Shown one piece after another: positions 29,259-38,294 of a stretch of 64,000 nucleotides of DNA. Made by a program: the position numbers and the translations under genes. How positions within the stretch are numbered: the stretch's first letter is position 1; each line of letters starts with the position of its first letter. The DNA is from Bradyrhizobium sp. G127 (GTDB lineage Bacteria; Pseudomonadota; Alphaproteobacteria; Rhizobiales; Xanthobacteraceae): assembly GCF_021502575.1 (NCBI RefSeq), contig NZ_JAKFGN010000001.1, forward strand, positions 1 through 64,000, in the 5' to 3' direction. The notes below the pieces were generated by a model. The model worked only from the letters and a program-made list of their open reading frames with translations. It had not been told where the DNA came from and searched no databases.

Positions 29259-31432
29259 TACAAGAAACTTTGCGGATCGATGTCGACTTCGAGCTTGAGA
29301 TTGCCGGTTGTCTTCGGACCTGCCGCGAGCCAGTCGCGCATATAGGCCGACAAATCGACGGCGCGCGCAGCCTTCACCAGAATCCGAAACCGATAGCGGC
29401 CCTTGATGACCGCGAGCGGCGCTTCCGCAGGGCCGAGCACCTGAATGCGCTCGTCGAGCGGCGCAATGGCCGCGAGCTTGCGCGCAAACCCTTCCGCCGC
29501 CGGGCGATCGCCTGCTGAAATGATCAAGGACGCCAGCCGGCCGAATGGCGGATACAGCGCACGTTCGCGCGCCTCGATCTCGCTGGCGTAAAATGCCTCG
29601 CGGTCGCACGCCACCAGCGCCTTCATCACCGGATGTTCCGGCTGATGGGTTTGCAGATAGCCGACACCGCGGCCCTGCTCGCGGCCGGCGCGGCCGATCA
29701 CCTGATTGAGCAACTGGAATGTGCGCTCGGCGGCGCGCGGATCGCCGTTGCCGAGGCCGAGATCGGCGTCCACCACACCGACAAGATTGAGGCGCGGGAA
29801 GTTATGTCCCTTCGCCACAAGCTGCGTGCCGATGATGATGTCGACGCGACCTTCCGCGATTTCGTTCAGTTCCGAGCGCATGGTCTCGATGTCGGTGATG
29901 AGATCGCTCGACAGCACCATGGTGCGCGCATCGGGAAACAGCGCGGCGGCTTCTTCCTGCAAGCGCTCGACGCCGGGGCCGATGGCGGCCAGCGATTCCT
30001 CCGCGCCGCAATGCGGGCACTGATGCGGACGCGGCATCGAGAAGCCGCAATGGTGACACACGAGTCTTTGCCTGAAACGATGATCCACCAGCCACGCATC
30101 GCAGATGGTGCAGGCGAAGCGATGCCCGCAGGCGCGACACAACGTCAGCGGCGCATAGCCACGGCGGTTGAGAAACAGCAACGCCTGTTCCTTGCGCTCC
30201 ACCGCGATCTTGATTTCTTCGGCCAGCCGCGGGGAAATGAATTTGCCGCGCTGCGGGCCCTCACGCCTCAAATCGATCGCCTCGATATGCGGCATGTGCT
30301 GGCCGCCGAATCGCGAGGGCAGCACCACGCGCCTGTAGCGGCCCTTGCGCGCATTGACTTCGGTTTCCACCGACGGCGTCGCCGAACACAGCACCACGGG
30401 AATCTTCGCGATTGACCCGCGCACCACCGCCATGTCGCGCGCATGATAATGCACGCCCTCGTCCTGCTTGTAGGCCTGATCATGCTCTTCATCGACGATG
30501 ATCAACCCGAGATTGGCGTAGGGCAGGAACAGCGCCGAGCGCGCGCCGACGATCACCTGCGCGTCGCCGGACGCCACCGCCGCCCAGTTGCGCGCGCGGG
30601 TGCGCGGCGTCAGTTCGGAATGCCATTCGATCGGACGCACGCCGAAGCGTGCCGCGAAGCGATCGAGAAACTGCCCGGTCAGCGCGATCTCCGGCATCAG
30701 GATCATCGCCTGCCTGCCGCGCCGGATGACTTCAGCCACCGCCTCGAAGTAGACTTCGGTCTTGCCTGAACCCGTGACGCCGTCGAGCAGCGCGACCTGA
30801 AATTCGTCTTTCGACGCGAGCTCCTTCATCGTGTCGGCGGCGACGCGCTGCTCCGGCGAAAAATCCGGTTCGGCAAAGGACGGATCCGGCGCAGGCGGCG
30901 CGAGATCCCGCGGCATCGCCTCCGTAACCAGCGTGCCTTCATCGACAAGGCCGTCAATCACGCCGGCGCTGACACCGGCTTCCTTCGCCGCTTCGGACTT
31001 CGCATGCAGCAAGCCATCAGACAGGAGTTCAATCACGCGATGCCGCGCACTGGTCATGCGCTGCGGCGGCGCGCCGACAAGCCGCACGCCCATGCGCACG
31101 CGCTCCGGACCGAGATGCTCGCCCATACGCAGGGTCATGCGCAACACCATGCCGCGCGCCGAGAGCGTGTAGTTGGCGACCCAGTCGACGAAGCCGCGCA
31201 GTTCGGGCTTCAGTGGCGGAACGTCGAGCTTCTCGCCAGTGTCCTTCAGCCGGTTGTGCAGCCTGGGATCGGGGTTCGGGTTGTCGGCCCAGACTACGGC
31301 CGTGACTTCGCGCGGTCCGAGCGGCACGCTGACCACGTCGCCGGGTTTCAGGTCAACATCGTCAGGAACGCGATAGGAATAGGTCTGGTTCAGGGCCACC
31401 GGGACAAGAACGTCGACAACTCGTCTTGCCAT
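29258..31432 (-). CDS. priA: Primosomal protein N' (PriA helicase)
   Basis: 724 residues. N-terminal DNA-binding domain (VDVLVPVALNQTYSYRVP), helicase motifs DGVTGSGKTEVYFE and VDEEHDQAYKQ, and eight zinc-binding Cys in two clusters (CRACGHRFACTIC and CHHCG with CPHCG). Motifs VI-like are in VIGRAGREQGRG. It restarts stalled replication forks. Length and domain order are normal. It is divergent from xerC. Confidence 0.97.
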   Translation of the reverse strand: MARRVVDVLVPVALNQTYSYRVPDDVDLKPGDVVSVPLGPREVTAVVWADNPNPDPRLHNRLKDTGEKLDVPPLKPELRGFVDWVANYTLSARGMVLRMTLRMGEHLGPERVRMGVRLVGAPPQRMTSARHRVIELLSDGLLHAKSEAAKEAGVSAGVIDGLVDEGTLVTEAMPRDLAPPAPDPSFAEPDFSPEQRVAADTMKELASKDEFQVALLDGVTGSGKTEVYFEAVAEVIRRGRQAMILMPEIALTGQFLDRFAARFGVRPIEWHSELTPRTRARNWAAVASGDAQVIVGARSALFLPYANLGLIIVDEEHDQAYKQDEGVHYHARDMAVVRGSIAKIPVVLCSATPSVETEVNARKGRYRRVVLPSRFGGQHMPHIEAIDLRREGPQRGKFISPRLAEEIKIAVERKEQALLFLNRRGYAPLTLCRACGHRFACTICDAWLVDHRFRQRLVCHHCGFSMPRPHQCPHCGAEESLAAIGPGVERLQEEAAALFPDARTMVLSSDLITDIETMRSELNEIAEGRVDIIIGTQLVAKGHNFPRLNLVGVVDADLGLGNGDPRAAERTFQLLNQVIGRAGREQGRGVGYLQTHQPEHPVMKALVACDREAFYASEIEARERALYPPFGRLASLIISAGDRPAAEGFARKLAAIAPLDERIQVLGPAEAPLAVIKGRYRFRILVKAARAVDLSAYMRDWLAAGPKTTGNLKLEVDIDPQSFL

Positions 31433-31516
31433 GGTGAGAGGAATCCAGATTAAGGGGTGTATAAGGAAAAGGGTGCGATAAACTGATTCCTGTCAAGGAT
31501 CGAACGCATCCGGGAT

Positions 31517-32503
31517 ATGATGGCAAAGGCCGCCAAAGCAAGCCGTCCAGCGGACAGCGGAGTGCAGTTGACCTGCGCCGCGCCGGACCTGATGGCCGAG
31601 ATCGCGCAGTGGCTGTCGCATTTGCGAGCCGAGCGGCGGCTGTCGCCCAAGACGCTGGAAGCTTATGCGCGCGACCTGCGCCAGTGCCTGGTGTTCCTGA
31701 GCGAGCACTGGGGCGGCCTCGTCACCCTGAAACAATTTGCAGCCATTGAGGCCACCGACGTGCGCGCCTTCATGTCATCCCGCCGTGCCGACGACATCGG
31801 CGGCCGCTCGCTGATGCGCGCACTGGCGGGCTTGCGTTCGTTCGGACGATTCCTGGAGCGCGAAGGCAAGGGCAAGGTCGGCGCGCTGTCGGCGATCCGC
31901 GCGCCGAAGATCGGCAAGAGCCTGCCAAAGCCGATTCAAATGGCCTCGGCAAAACAGATGACTGACGCCGATATCCGCGCCGGTGAAAATCGCGAACCGT
32001 GGATCTGGGCGCGCGACGCCGCGGTGATGGCGCTGCTTTATGGGTCAGGCCTGCGTATTTCCGAAGCGCTCGGTCTGGTCCGGCGCGACGTGCCTTTGCC
32101 CGGCAAGGGCGACGTGATCGTGGTTACCGGCAAGGGCAACAAGACGCGGATGGTGCCGGTGCTGCAAAACGTGCTGGCTCTGATTCAGGACTATGTCGCG
32201 ATGTGTCCGCACACGATCGCGCCGGACGGTCCGATTTTCGTCGGCGCACGCGGCGGTCCGCTCAGTCCTCGCATCATCCAGTTGACCATGGAGCGGCTGC
32301 GCGGCGCACTCGGACTGCCCGACAGCGCCACTCCGCACGCGCTGCGCCATTCCTTCGCCACACATCTCCTGACGCGCGGCGGCGACCTCCGCGCCATTCA
32401 GGAATTGCTCGGCCACTCGTCGCTTTCGACCACGCAGATCTACACCGGCGTCGATGCCGACCGGCTGCTCGACGTCTACAAGACGGCCCATCCGCGCGCA
32501 TGA
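31517..32503 (+). CDS. xerC: Tyrosine recombinase XerC
   Basis: 328 residues. SAM-like N-terminal domain (about 30-115), catalytic domain with R in GSGLRISEALGL, K in TGKGNKTR, HALRHSFATHLL, H in LGHSSLSTTQIY and the nucleophile Y of IYTGVD. It resolves chromosome dimers with XerD at dif. Its position next to priA is conserved in Rhizobiales. Two tandem ATGs open the frame. Confidence 0.93.
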   Translation: MMAKAAKASRPADSGVQLTCAAPDLMAEIAQWLSHLRAERRLSPKTLEAYARDLRQCLVFLSEHWGGLVTLKQFAAIEATDVRAFMSSRRADDIGGRSLMRALAGLRSFGRFLEREGKGKVGALSAIRAPKIGKSLPKPIQMASAKQMTDADIRAGENREPWIWARDAAVMALLYGSGLRISEALGLVRRDVPLPGKGDVIVVTGKGNKTRMVPVLQNVLALIQDYVAMCPHTIAPDGPIFVGARGGPLSPRIIQLTMERLRGALGLPDSATPHALRHSFATHLLTRGGDLRAIQELLGHSSLSTTQIYTGVDADRLLDVYKTAHPRA

Positions 32504-32599
32504 CATAAATAAGTCGTGTCTTGCGATGGCGTCGCCCCTTGCGCGCGAACCGTAGTTCGGTCAATCGTTGCTCGGTTTTGACCGGGAGGACGATCTGTT

Positions 32600-33190
32600 A
32601 TGGGCGCACACGAAAGCATGGAGCACGCCGAGCATGCCGAACACGCATCCGGCTCCAACAAGAACATTGCACTGCTGATTGCAGTGATCGCGCTGTTCCT
32701 CGCCTTCTCGGAGACACTCGGCAAGGGCGCCCAGACCGAGTCGATCAGCAAGAACGTCGAGGCTTCGAATCTGTGGGCCTTCTTCCAAGCGAAGAGCATC
32801 CGCCGCACCGTGGTGCAGTCGGTGTCCGAACACGCCAAGCTCAGCCTTGGGCTTTCCGGCGACGACGCGCAGAAGGCCGCGCTGACCAAGCAGATCGACG
32901 ACTGGACCAAGACCGCGGCGCGTTATCGCTCCGAGCCGGAGACCGGCGAGGGCTCCGAGCAACTGGCCGCGCGCGCCAAGGAAGCGGAACACGCACGCGA
33001 CCTCGCCATGGCGCGCTATCACCACTACGAGGTGGCTTCGGCTGCTTTCCAGATCGGCATCGTGCTGGCTTCGGCGACCATCATCACCGGCATGATCGCG
33101 CTGGCCTGGGTCTCCGGCCTGCTGGCGCTGGCGGGTATCGCATTCACCGCGATCGGCCTGTTCGCTCCGCATGCCGTGCATCTAATGTAG
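32600..33190 (+). CDS. DUF4337 membrane protein
   Basis: 196 residues. Acidic/His-rich head MGAHESMEHAEHAEHASGSN, one membrane helix (NIALLIAVIALFLAFSETLG), a soluble helical middle, then two C-terminal helices (IGIVLASATIITGMIALAWV and a second). This is the DUF4337 pattern, function unknown. The gene begins after GGGAGGAC and is alone between xerC and a repeat-rich gap. Confidence 0.8.
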   Translation: MGAHESMEHAEHAEHASGSNKNIALLIAVIALFLAFSETLGKGAQTESISKNVEASNLWAFFQAKSIRRTVVQSVSEHAKLSLGLSGDDAQKAALTKQIDDWTKTAARYRSEPETGEGSEQLAARAKEAEHARDLAMARYHHYEVASAAFQIGIVLASATIITGMIALAWVSGLLALAGIAFTAIGLFAPHAVHLM

Positions 33191-33384
33191 ACGCGCCGAA
33201 ATTCATCCCGCTTTCAAGGCGTTATGAAAAAAAGCTCCGAACGCTCGCGGCATAAGGCGAAATGGCGGAAAACTCCGCTGCAAAAGGCGGAAAAGCGGCC
33301 GGATTGCGATACGCGTTTTTTGGCCCAGGGATGCCCGAACCGCCTCAGAGCTGGCTGAAAAAATCCAAAACGGGAGGTCGTGTA

Positions 33385-33493
33385 TCCCGGGCGCAGCGCA
33401 GCACGAAGTGATGCGCTGCTGAACCGGGACCGCAAGAAGCCGTGGCGGTCCCGGCTCTGCGATGCAACGTTGCAGGTTGCATCGCGTCCGGGA
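33385..33493. repeat. Cloverleaf-like palindromic intergenic repeat
   Basis: Outer arms TCCCGGGCGC (33385-33394) / GCGTCCGGGA (33484-33493) enclose three perfect hairpins: GCAGCGCA/TGCGCTGC (33393-33419), CCGGGACCGC/GCGGTCCCGG (33424-33454) and GCGATGCAAC/GTTGCATCGC (33459-33485). They lie in a 320 nt gap between DUF4337 and a converging minus-strand gene. The rest of the gap (33191-33384) shows no gene. Confidence 0.8.
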
Positions 33494-33509
33494 CAAGCCG
33501 ATCAGATTC

Positions 33510-34037
33510 TCACGACGAGGATCGCGACGCCTGCATGCGCCGGCGTAGTCGCCGAATAAATCCGGGCGACGCGCGGCGGCGGAAGCGCGCCATCCATTGC
33601 GCGATGGCGAACTTGAACGGCGCGACGATCTCGGACGCCCTGGCACGCAGATCGATGACGAATTCATAGAGCCTGCGGAACCAGTTCATCCGCAGCAGCT
33701 TGTCGCGCGTCACGTCGAACACGAACGCGATGATGCCGACGCCCACGATTTTCTGAAGGACAATGAGGAGCGTGGCGCTGACGAAATACTTTTTCATCAG
33801 CAGCCACGCCTCGACCAGATTGAACGGCGCCAGAATAATAAACGGGACAGCGAATATCAGCAGCGTCGCGCCGGGCGACAGATGCGCGACGCTCTCGGCA
33901 AACCATTTCTTCAGGCGCGGCAGCGGAATGAGAGCGACGATGCGCGCGATGACCGGCTCGACGCGGTCCCACAGCCACGCTTCGAGCAGAAAGATCAGCG
34001 CGAGCAGAATCCAGAGGGGACGGAGCAGCCGGCGCAT
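33510..34037 (-). CDS. Hypothetical membrane protein
   Basis: 175 residues that I cannot place in a named family. Helix 1 is WILLALIFLLEAWLWDR; a second hydrophobic stretch is TLLIFAVPFIILAPFNLVEA and a third is ATLLIVLQKIVGVGIIAFVF. The C-terminus is very basic (FRRRASPGFIRRLRRRM). It lies 44 nt downstream of lpdA on the same strand and could be its operon tail. Confidence 0.65.
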   Translation of the reverse strand: MRRLLRPLWILLALIFLLEAWLWDRVEPVIARIVALIPLPRLKKWFAESVAHLSPGATLLIFAVPFIILAPFNLVEAWLLMKKYFVSATLLIVLQKIVGVGIIAFVFDVTRDKLLRMNWFRRLYEFVIDLRARASEIVAPFKFAIAQWMARFRRRASPGFIRRLRRRMQASRSSS

Positions 34038-34081
34038 GACGGATTTTCATCCAGCATGACCGGCTGAATGCCGGTCAGTGC

Positions 34082-35485
34082 TCACATATGGATAGCGCGT
34101 TTTGCCACCGCAAGCGCCGCTTCCTTGACGGCTTCCGACCGCGTCGGATGGGCGTGGCAGGTGCGGGCGAGATCTTCCGCGGAACCGCCGAACTCCATCA
34201 GCACCGCGGCCTCGTGAATCATTTCGCCGGCTTCCGCGCCGATAATGTGCACGCCATAGACGCGATCGGTCTTGGCATCCGCGAGAATTTTCACGAAGCC
34301 GTCGGTGGTCTGGTTGACCTTGGTGCGCGCATTCGCGGTGAACGGAAACTTGCCGACGTTGTAGGCGATGCCGGCCTGCTTGAGTTCTTCCTCGGTCTTG
34401 CCGACGGTGGCGACTTCCGGGAACGTGTAGACCACACCGGGGATGACGTCGTAATTGGTGTGACCGGCCTGGCCTGCGAGAATTTCCGCAACCGCAATGC
34501 CTTCGTCCTCGGCCTTGTGCGCCAGCATCGGCCCCGCGATCACATCGCCGATGGCGTAGATGCCCTTCACGTTGGTGCCGAAGTGGCCGTCGGTCTGCAC
34601 CCGGCCGCGCGGATCGAGTTCGACGCCGGCTTCCTTCAGCCCGAGACCGTCGGTGTAAGGCACGCGGCCGATGGCAACGAGCACCACATCGGCTTCGATG
34701 GTTTCCGCAGCGCCGCCCGCAGCCGGCTCGATGCTGGCTTTCAGCTTCTTGCCGGATGTGTCGACACCGGTGACCTTGGCGCCGAGCTTGAACGTAATGC
34801 CCTGCTTTTCCTGAATACGCTGGAAGGATTTCGCGACCTCGCCATCCATGCCGGGCAGGATGCGATCGAGGAATTCCACCACGGTGACCTGCGCGCCAAG
34901 ACGCCGCCACACCGAGCCGAGTTCGAGACCGATCACGCCCGCGCCGATCACCAGCAGCTTCTCCGGCACCTTGTCGAGGGTCAGCGCACCAGTGCTTGAG
35001 ACGATGCGCTTCTCGTCGATCTCGACGCCCTTCAGCTTCGCAACGTCGGAGCCGGTGGCGATGACGATGTTCTTGGTCTCGAGAATCTCGGTCTTGCCGT
35101 CGTTGGCCTTCACCTCGACCTTGCCGGCGGAGACGATGCGGCCGGTGCCTTCGTAAGGCTCGATCTTGTTCTTCTTGAACAGGAAAGCGACGCCCTTGGT
35201 GTTGCCGTCGACGCCGTCGGTCTTGAACTTCATCATGGTCGAAAGATCGAGCTTCGGCTTGCCGACGCCGATGCCCATCTTGGGCAGCATGTGGGTGACT
35301 TCCTCGTAGCGCTCCGAGGCCTGCAGCAGCGCCTTGGACGGAATGCAGCCGATGTTCAGGCAGGTGCCGCCGAAGGTGGAACGTTTCTCGATCACGGCCA
35401 CCTTCATGCCGAGCTGGGCCGCGCGGATCGCGCAGACATAGCCGCCGGGGCCGGTACCGATAATGACGAGATCATAAGAAGCCAT
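34082..35485 (-). CDS. lpdA: Dihydrolipoyl dehydrogenase (E3)
   Basis: 467 residues. FAD site [18 protein letters not shown]; redox-active disulfide [16 protein letters not shown] site [20 protein letters not shown]-terminal active His-Glu region [15 protein letters not shown]. It reoxidises lipoamide for 2-oxoglutarate dehydrogenase. It lies on the same strand as sucA-sucB, separated by the SDR and LysE-type genes. Confidence 0.97.
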   Translation of the reverse strand: MASYDLVIIGTGPGGYVCAIRAAQLGMKVAVIEKRSTFGGTCLNIGCIPSKALLQASERYEEVTHMLPKMGIGVGKPKLDLSTMMKFKTDGVDGNTKGVAFLFKKNKIEPYEGTGRIVSAGKVEVKANDGKTEILETKNIVIATGSDVAKLKGVEIDEKRIVSSTGALTLDKVPEKLLVIGAGVIGLELGSVWRRLGAQVTVVEFLDRILPGMDGEVAKSFQRIQEKQGITFKLGAKVTGVDTSGKKLKASIEPAAGGAAETIEADVVLVAIGRVPYTDGLGLKEAGVELDPRGRVQTDGHFGTNVKGIYAIGDVIAGPMLAHKAEDEGIAVAEILAGQAGHTNYDVIPGVVYTFPEVATVGKTEEELKQAGIAYNVGKFPFTANARTKVNQTTDGFVKILADAKTDRVYGVHIIGAEAGEMIHEAAVLMEFGGSAEDLARTCHAHPTRSEAVKEAALAVAKRAIHM

Positions 35486-35518
35486 GATGGGAATCCTGTA
35501 CTTGCAGAGAAATAGAAA

Positions 35519-36262
35519 TCAGCGACCGCCCGAGACGTCGAAAATCGTACCTGTGACATATGATGCTTCGTCGGACATCAACCAGACCACGGCATTGGCG
35601 ATTTCATCCGCGGTGCCGACGCGCTTCATCGGCACCATATGCGCCAGCCGGTGCGCACGATCCGGCTCGCCGCCGCTGGCGTGAATATCGGTATCGATCA
35701 GGCCGGGGCGGATCGCGTTGACGCGAATGCCCTCGGTGCTGACTTCGCGCGCCAAGCCCACCGTGAACGTATCGATCGCGCCTTTCGAGGCGGCGTAATC
35801 GACGTACAGTCCCGGCGAGCCGAGCGTCGCCGCGACGGACGAGATATTGACGATGACGCCGCCGGCGCCGCCGTGAGTGGTCGACATGCGTTTCACCGCC
35901 TCACGTGCGCACAGAATACTGCCGACGACATTGATATTCATCATACGGACGAGCCGCTCGGCGGACATTTGGTCGACGCGGGCGGTCTTGTCGACCACGC
36001 CGGCGTTGTTGACCAGCGCGCCGAGCTTGCCGAATGTCTCAGCTTCCTTGAACAGATGCAGAATGTCGGCCTCGATGCCGACATCGCACTTCACCGCGAT
36101 GGCCTTGCCGTTGCTGGCTTCGATCGTGGCAACCACCTCATCGGCGGCGGCCTTGTTGCTGGCATAGCCGACAACGACCTTGTAGCCGCGCCTGGCCGCG
36201 GCCAAGGACGTCGCGCGGCCGATGCCTCGGCTTCCTCCGGTGACGATGGCGACGCTATCCAT
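35519..36262 (-). CDS. Short-chain dehydrogenase/reductase (glucose/FabG-like)
   Basis: 247 residues from ATG MDSVAIVTGG; a GTG six codons upstream also fits. Classical SDR features: TGGSRGIG cofactor loop, NNAG, catalytic Ser (NISSVAA), YxxxK as YAASK and the C-terminal SYVTGTIFDVSGGR. It is an NAD(P)-dependent oxidoreductase of unknown substrate. The R in GGSRGIGR suggests NADP preference, which is only a hint. It sits between the LysE-type gene and lpdA. Confidence 0.88.
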   Translation of the reverse strand: MDSVAIVTGGSRGIGRATSLAAARRGYKVVVGYASNKAAADEVVATIEASNGKAIAVKCDVGIEADILHLFKEAETFGKLGALVNNAGVVDKTARVDQMSAERLVRMMNINVVGSILCAREAVKRMSTTHGGAGGVIVNISSVAATLGSPGLYVDYAASKGAIDTFTVGLAREVSTEGIRVNAIRPGLIDTDIHASGGEPDRAHRLAHMVPMKRVGTADEIANAVVWLMSDEASYVTGTIFDVSGGR

Positions 36263-36285
36263 CCGAACCAATCCCCGCACGAACG

Positions 36286-36927
36286 TCAGTTTGCTTTTTG
36301 AAGAGCGATACGAATGCCCAGCCCGATCAAAACCAGCCCCGTCACGCGGTCGATCCAGTGTCCGATCCGCTCATAGCCCGCGCGCATCGAGCGCGTCGTC
36401 AGGAAGACCGCGACAAAGCTGAACCAGAGCGCAAGAAACACGGCCAGCGCGGCGCCGTAGGCGAACTGCGTCATCACAGGCGTTTCATGCGAAACGATCG
36501 TGGCAAACAGCGAAACGAAAAACAGCGTCGCCTTGGGGTTCAGAAGATTGGTGAGAAAGCCCACACCGTACGATGTGACAACGCTGCGCGCGCCGCCGCC
36601 GGGAGCGACGGAAGTTCTATCGAGGGCTTGAGATGAGCGGCGGCTCGCCGTCAGCGACCGGACGCCGAGATAGACCAGATAAGCCGCACCGCACCACTTC
36701 ACGATGGTGAAGATCAGGACCGACTGCGCAACGATCAGACCCACGCCGGTCACGGTGTAGGCGACATGGACCATGATCGCCGATCCCACACCGATGGCCG
36801 ACACGATTCCCGCCCGCCGTCCAAAACTCACGCTCTCGCGAAGCACGCAGGCGAAGTCCGCGCCCGGCGCGATTGCCGCCAACACAAACACGCCGAACAA
36901 AGCGAGGAATTCGGGCGGCAGACTCAT
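36286..36927 (-). CDS. LysE/RhtB-family amino acid exporter
   Basis: 213 residues starting at MSLPPEFLAL; a longer frame to 36966 adds 13 residues overlapping the sucB end. Six membrane segments, with the RhtB/LysE markers APGADFACVLRESVSFGRRA (P in the first helix and G-rich loop) and GFLTNLLNPKATLFF. It exports amino acids or homoserine-like compounds; the substrate is unknown. It starts 5 nt after sucB ends, so it is likely co-transcribed. Confidence 0.87.
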   Translation of the reverse strand: MSLPPEFLALFGVFVLAAIAPGADFACVLRESVSFGRRAGIVSAIGVGSAIMVHVAYTVTGVGLIVAQSVLIFTIVKWCGAAYLVYLGVRSLTASRRSSQALDRTSVAPGGGARSVVTSYGVGFLTNLLNPKATLFFVSLFATIVSHETPVMTQFAYGAALAVFLALWFSFVAVFLTTRSMRAGYERIGHWIDRVTGLVLIGLGIRIALQKAN

Positions 36928-36931
36928 CGGC

Positions 36932-38188
36932 CTACAGATCCAGCACCAGCCGCGCGGGATCCTCAAGGCATTCCTTGACGCGGACCAGGAAGGTGACCGC
37001 TTCCTTGCCGTCGATGACGCGGTGATCGTAGGACAGCGCCAGATACATCATCGGGCGCACTTCGATCTTGCCGCCGACGACCACCGGCCGTTCCTGAATC
37101 TTGTGCATGCCGAGAATGCCGGCCTGCGGGGCGTTGAGGATCGGGGTCGACATCAGCGAGCCATAGACGCCGCCGTTCGAGATGGTGAAGGTGCCGCCCT
37201 GCATGTCCTCGATCTTGAGCTGGCCGTCGCGGGCCTTCTTGCCGAACTCGGCGATGTTCTTCTCGATGTCGGCCAGCGACTTGTGATCGCATTCGCGCAC
37301 CACCGGCACGACCAGGCCCTTGTCGGTGCCGACCGCGACGCCGATGTGGTAGTAGTTCTTGTAGATCAGGTCGGTGCCGTCGATCTCGGCGTTGACGGCG
37401 GGCACTTCCTTCAGCGCCTGCACGCAGGCCTTCACGAAGAAGCCCATGAAGCCCAGCTTGCTGCCGTGCTTCTTCTCGAACAGATCCTTGTAGTGGGCGC
37501 GCAGCGCCATCAGGTTGGTCATGTCGACCTCGTTGAAGGTCGTCAGCATCGCCGCGGTGTTCTGCACGTCCTTGAGGCGGCGCGCGATGGTCTGGCGCAG
37601 CCGCGTCATCTTCACGCGCTCTTCGCGGGCGGCATCGTCGGCGGGCGACGAGGCGCGCACCTGAATGGCGGCGGCCGGCTGATTGACCGAGGTCGGCGCG
37701 GACGCCGCCTTCTCGATCGCGGCCAGCATGTCGCCCTTGGTAACGCGGCCATCCTTGCCCGAGCCGGGCACGGTCGATGCATCGACGCCGGATTCGGCGG
37801 AGAGCTTGCGCACCGAGGGAGCCTGCGGCGCATCGGCCGGTGGCGATTTCTGCGCTGGCGCCGGGGCCGCAGCAGCGGGGGCCGCCGGCTTGGCGGGCGC
37901 GGGTTCAGCGGCTTTCGCCGGCGCAGGAGCTGACGCCGCCTTGGCGCCGCCTGCGCCTTCGGTGATCTGGCCGAGCAGCGCGCCGACCGCGACCGTCTCG
38001 CCGTCCTTGGCGACGATCTCGCCCAGCGTGCCCGCGAACGGCGCCGGCACTTCAATCGTGACCTTGTCGGTTTCGAGTTCAACCAAGGGTTCGTCGACGG
38101 CGACGGCATCACCGGCCTTCTTGAACCAGCGGCCGATGGTGGCTTCGGTGACGGATTCACCCAATGTCGGAACGCGAATTTCAGCCAT
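36932..38188 (-). CDS. sucB: 2-oxoglutarate dehydrogenase E2 (dihydrolipoyl succinyltransferase)
   Basis: 418 residues. One lipoyl domain with lysine in ETDKVTIEV (about residue 43), an Ala/Pro-rich linker (80-120), a peripheral-subunit-binding domain ([20 protein letters not shown]) and the catalytic domain with [13 protein letters not shown]. It transfers succinyl groups to CoA. It follows sucA by about 105 nt. Confidence 0.97.
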   Translation of the reverse strand: MAEIRVPTLGESVTEATIGRWFKKAGDAVAVDEPLVELETDKVTIEVPAPFAGTLGEIVAKDGETVAVGALLGQITEGAGGAKAASAPAPAKAAEPAPAKPAAPAAAAPAPAQKSPPADAPQAPSVRKLSAESGVDASTVPGSGKDGRVTKGDMLAAIEKAASAPTSVNQPAAAIQVRASSPADDAAREERVKMTRLRQTIARRLKDVQNTAAMLTTFNEVDMTNLMALRAHYKDLFEKKHGSKLGFMGFFVKACVQALKEVPAVNAEIDGTDLIYKNYYHIGVAVGTDKGLVVPVVRECDHKSLADIEKNIAEFGKKARDGQLKIEDMQGGTFTISNGGVYGSLMSTPILNAPQAGILGMHKIQERPVVVGGKIEVRPMMYLALSYDHRVIDGKEAVTFLVRVKECLEDPARLVLDL

Positions 38189-38294
38189 TATCTTTTTCCC
38201 CTTGCGTCGTGAGCGGCTCGTTCGCCGTCAGCGCTTTCATCAAATCCAAACAACGAGGCGAGAGGCCCGCGACACGCGCGGGCCATCTGAACCG

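Noticed and set aside
31517-32503. Integrase of a mobile element
   Set aside because: Sequence and neighbours (priA) fit the housekeeping XerC.
33385-33493. CRISPR array
   Set aside because: The hairpins differ from each other and there are no equal repeats with unique spacers.
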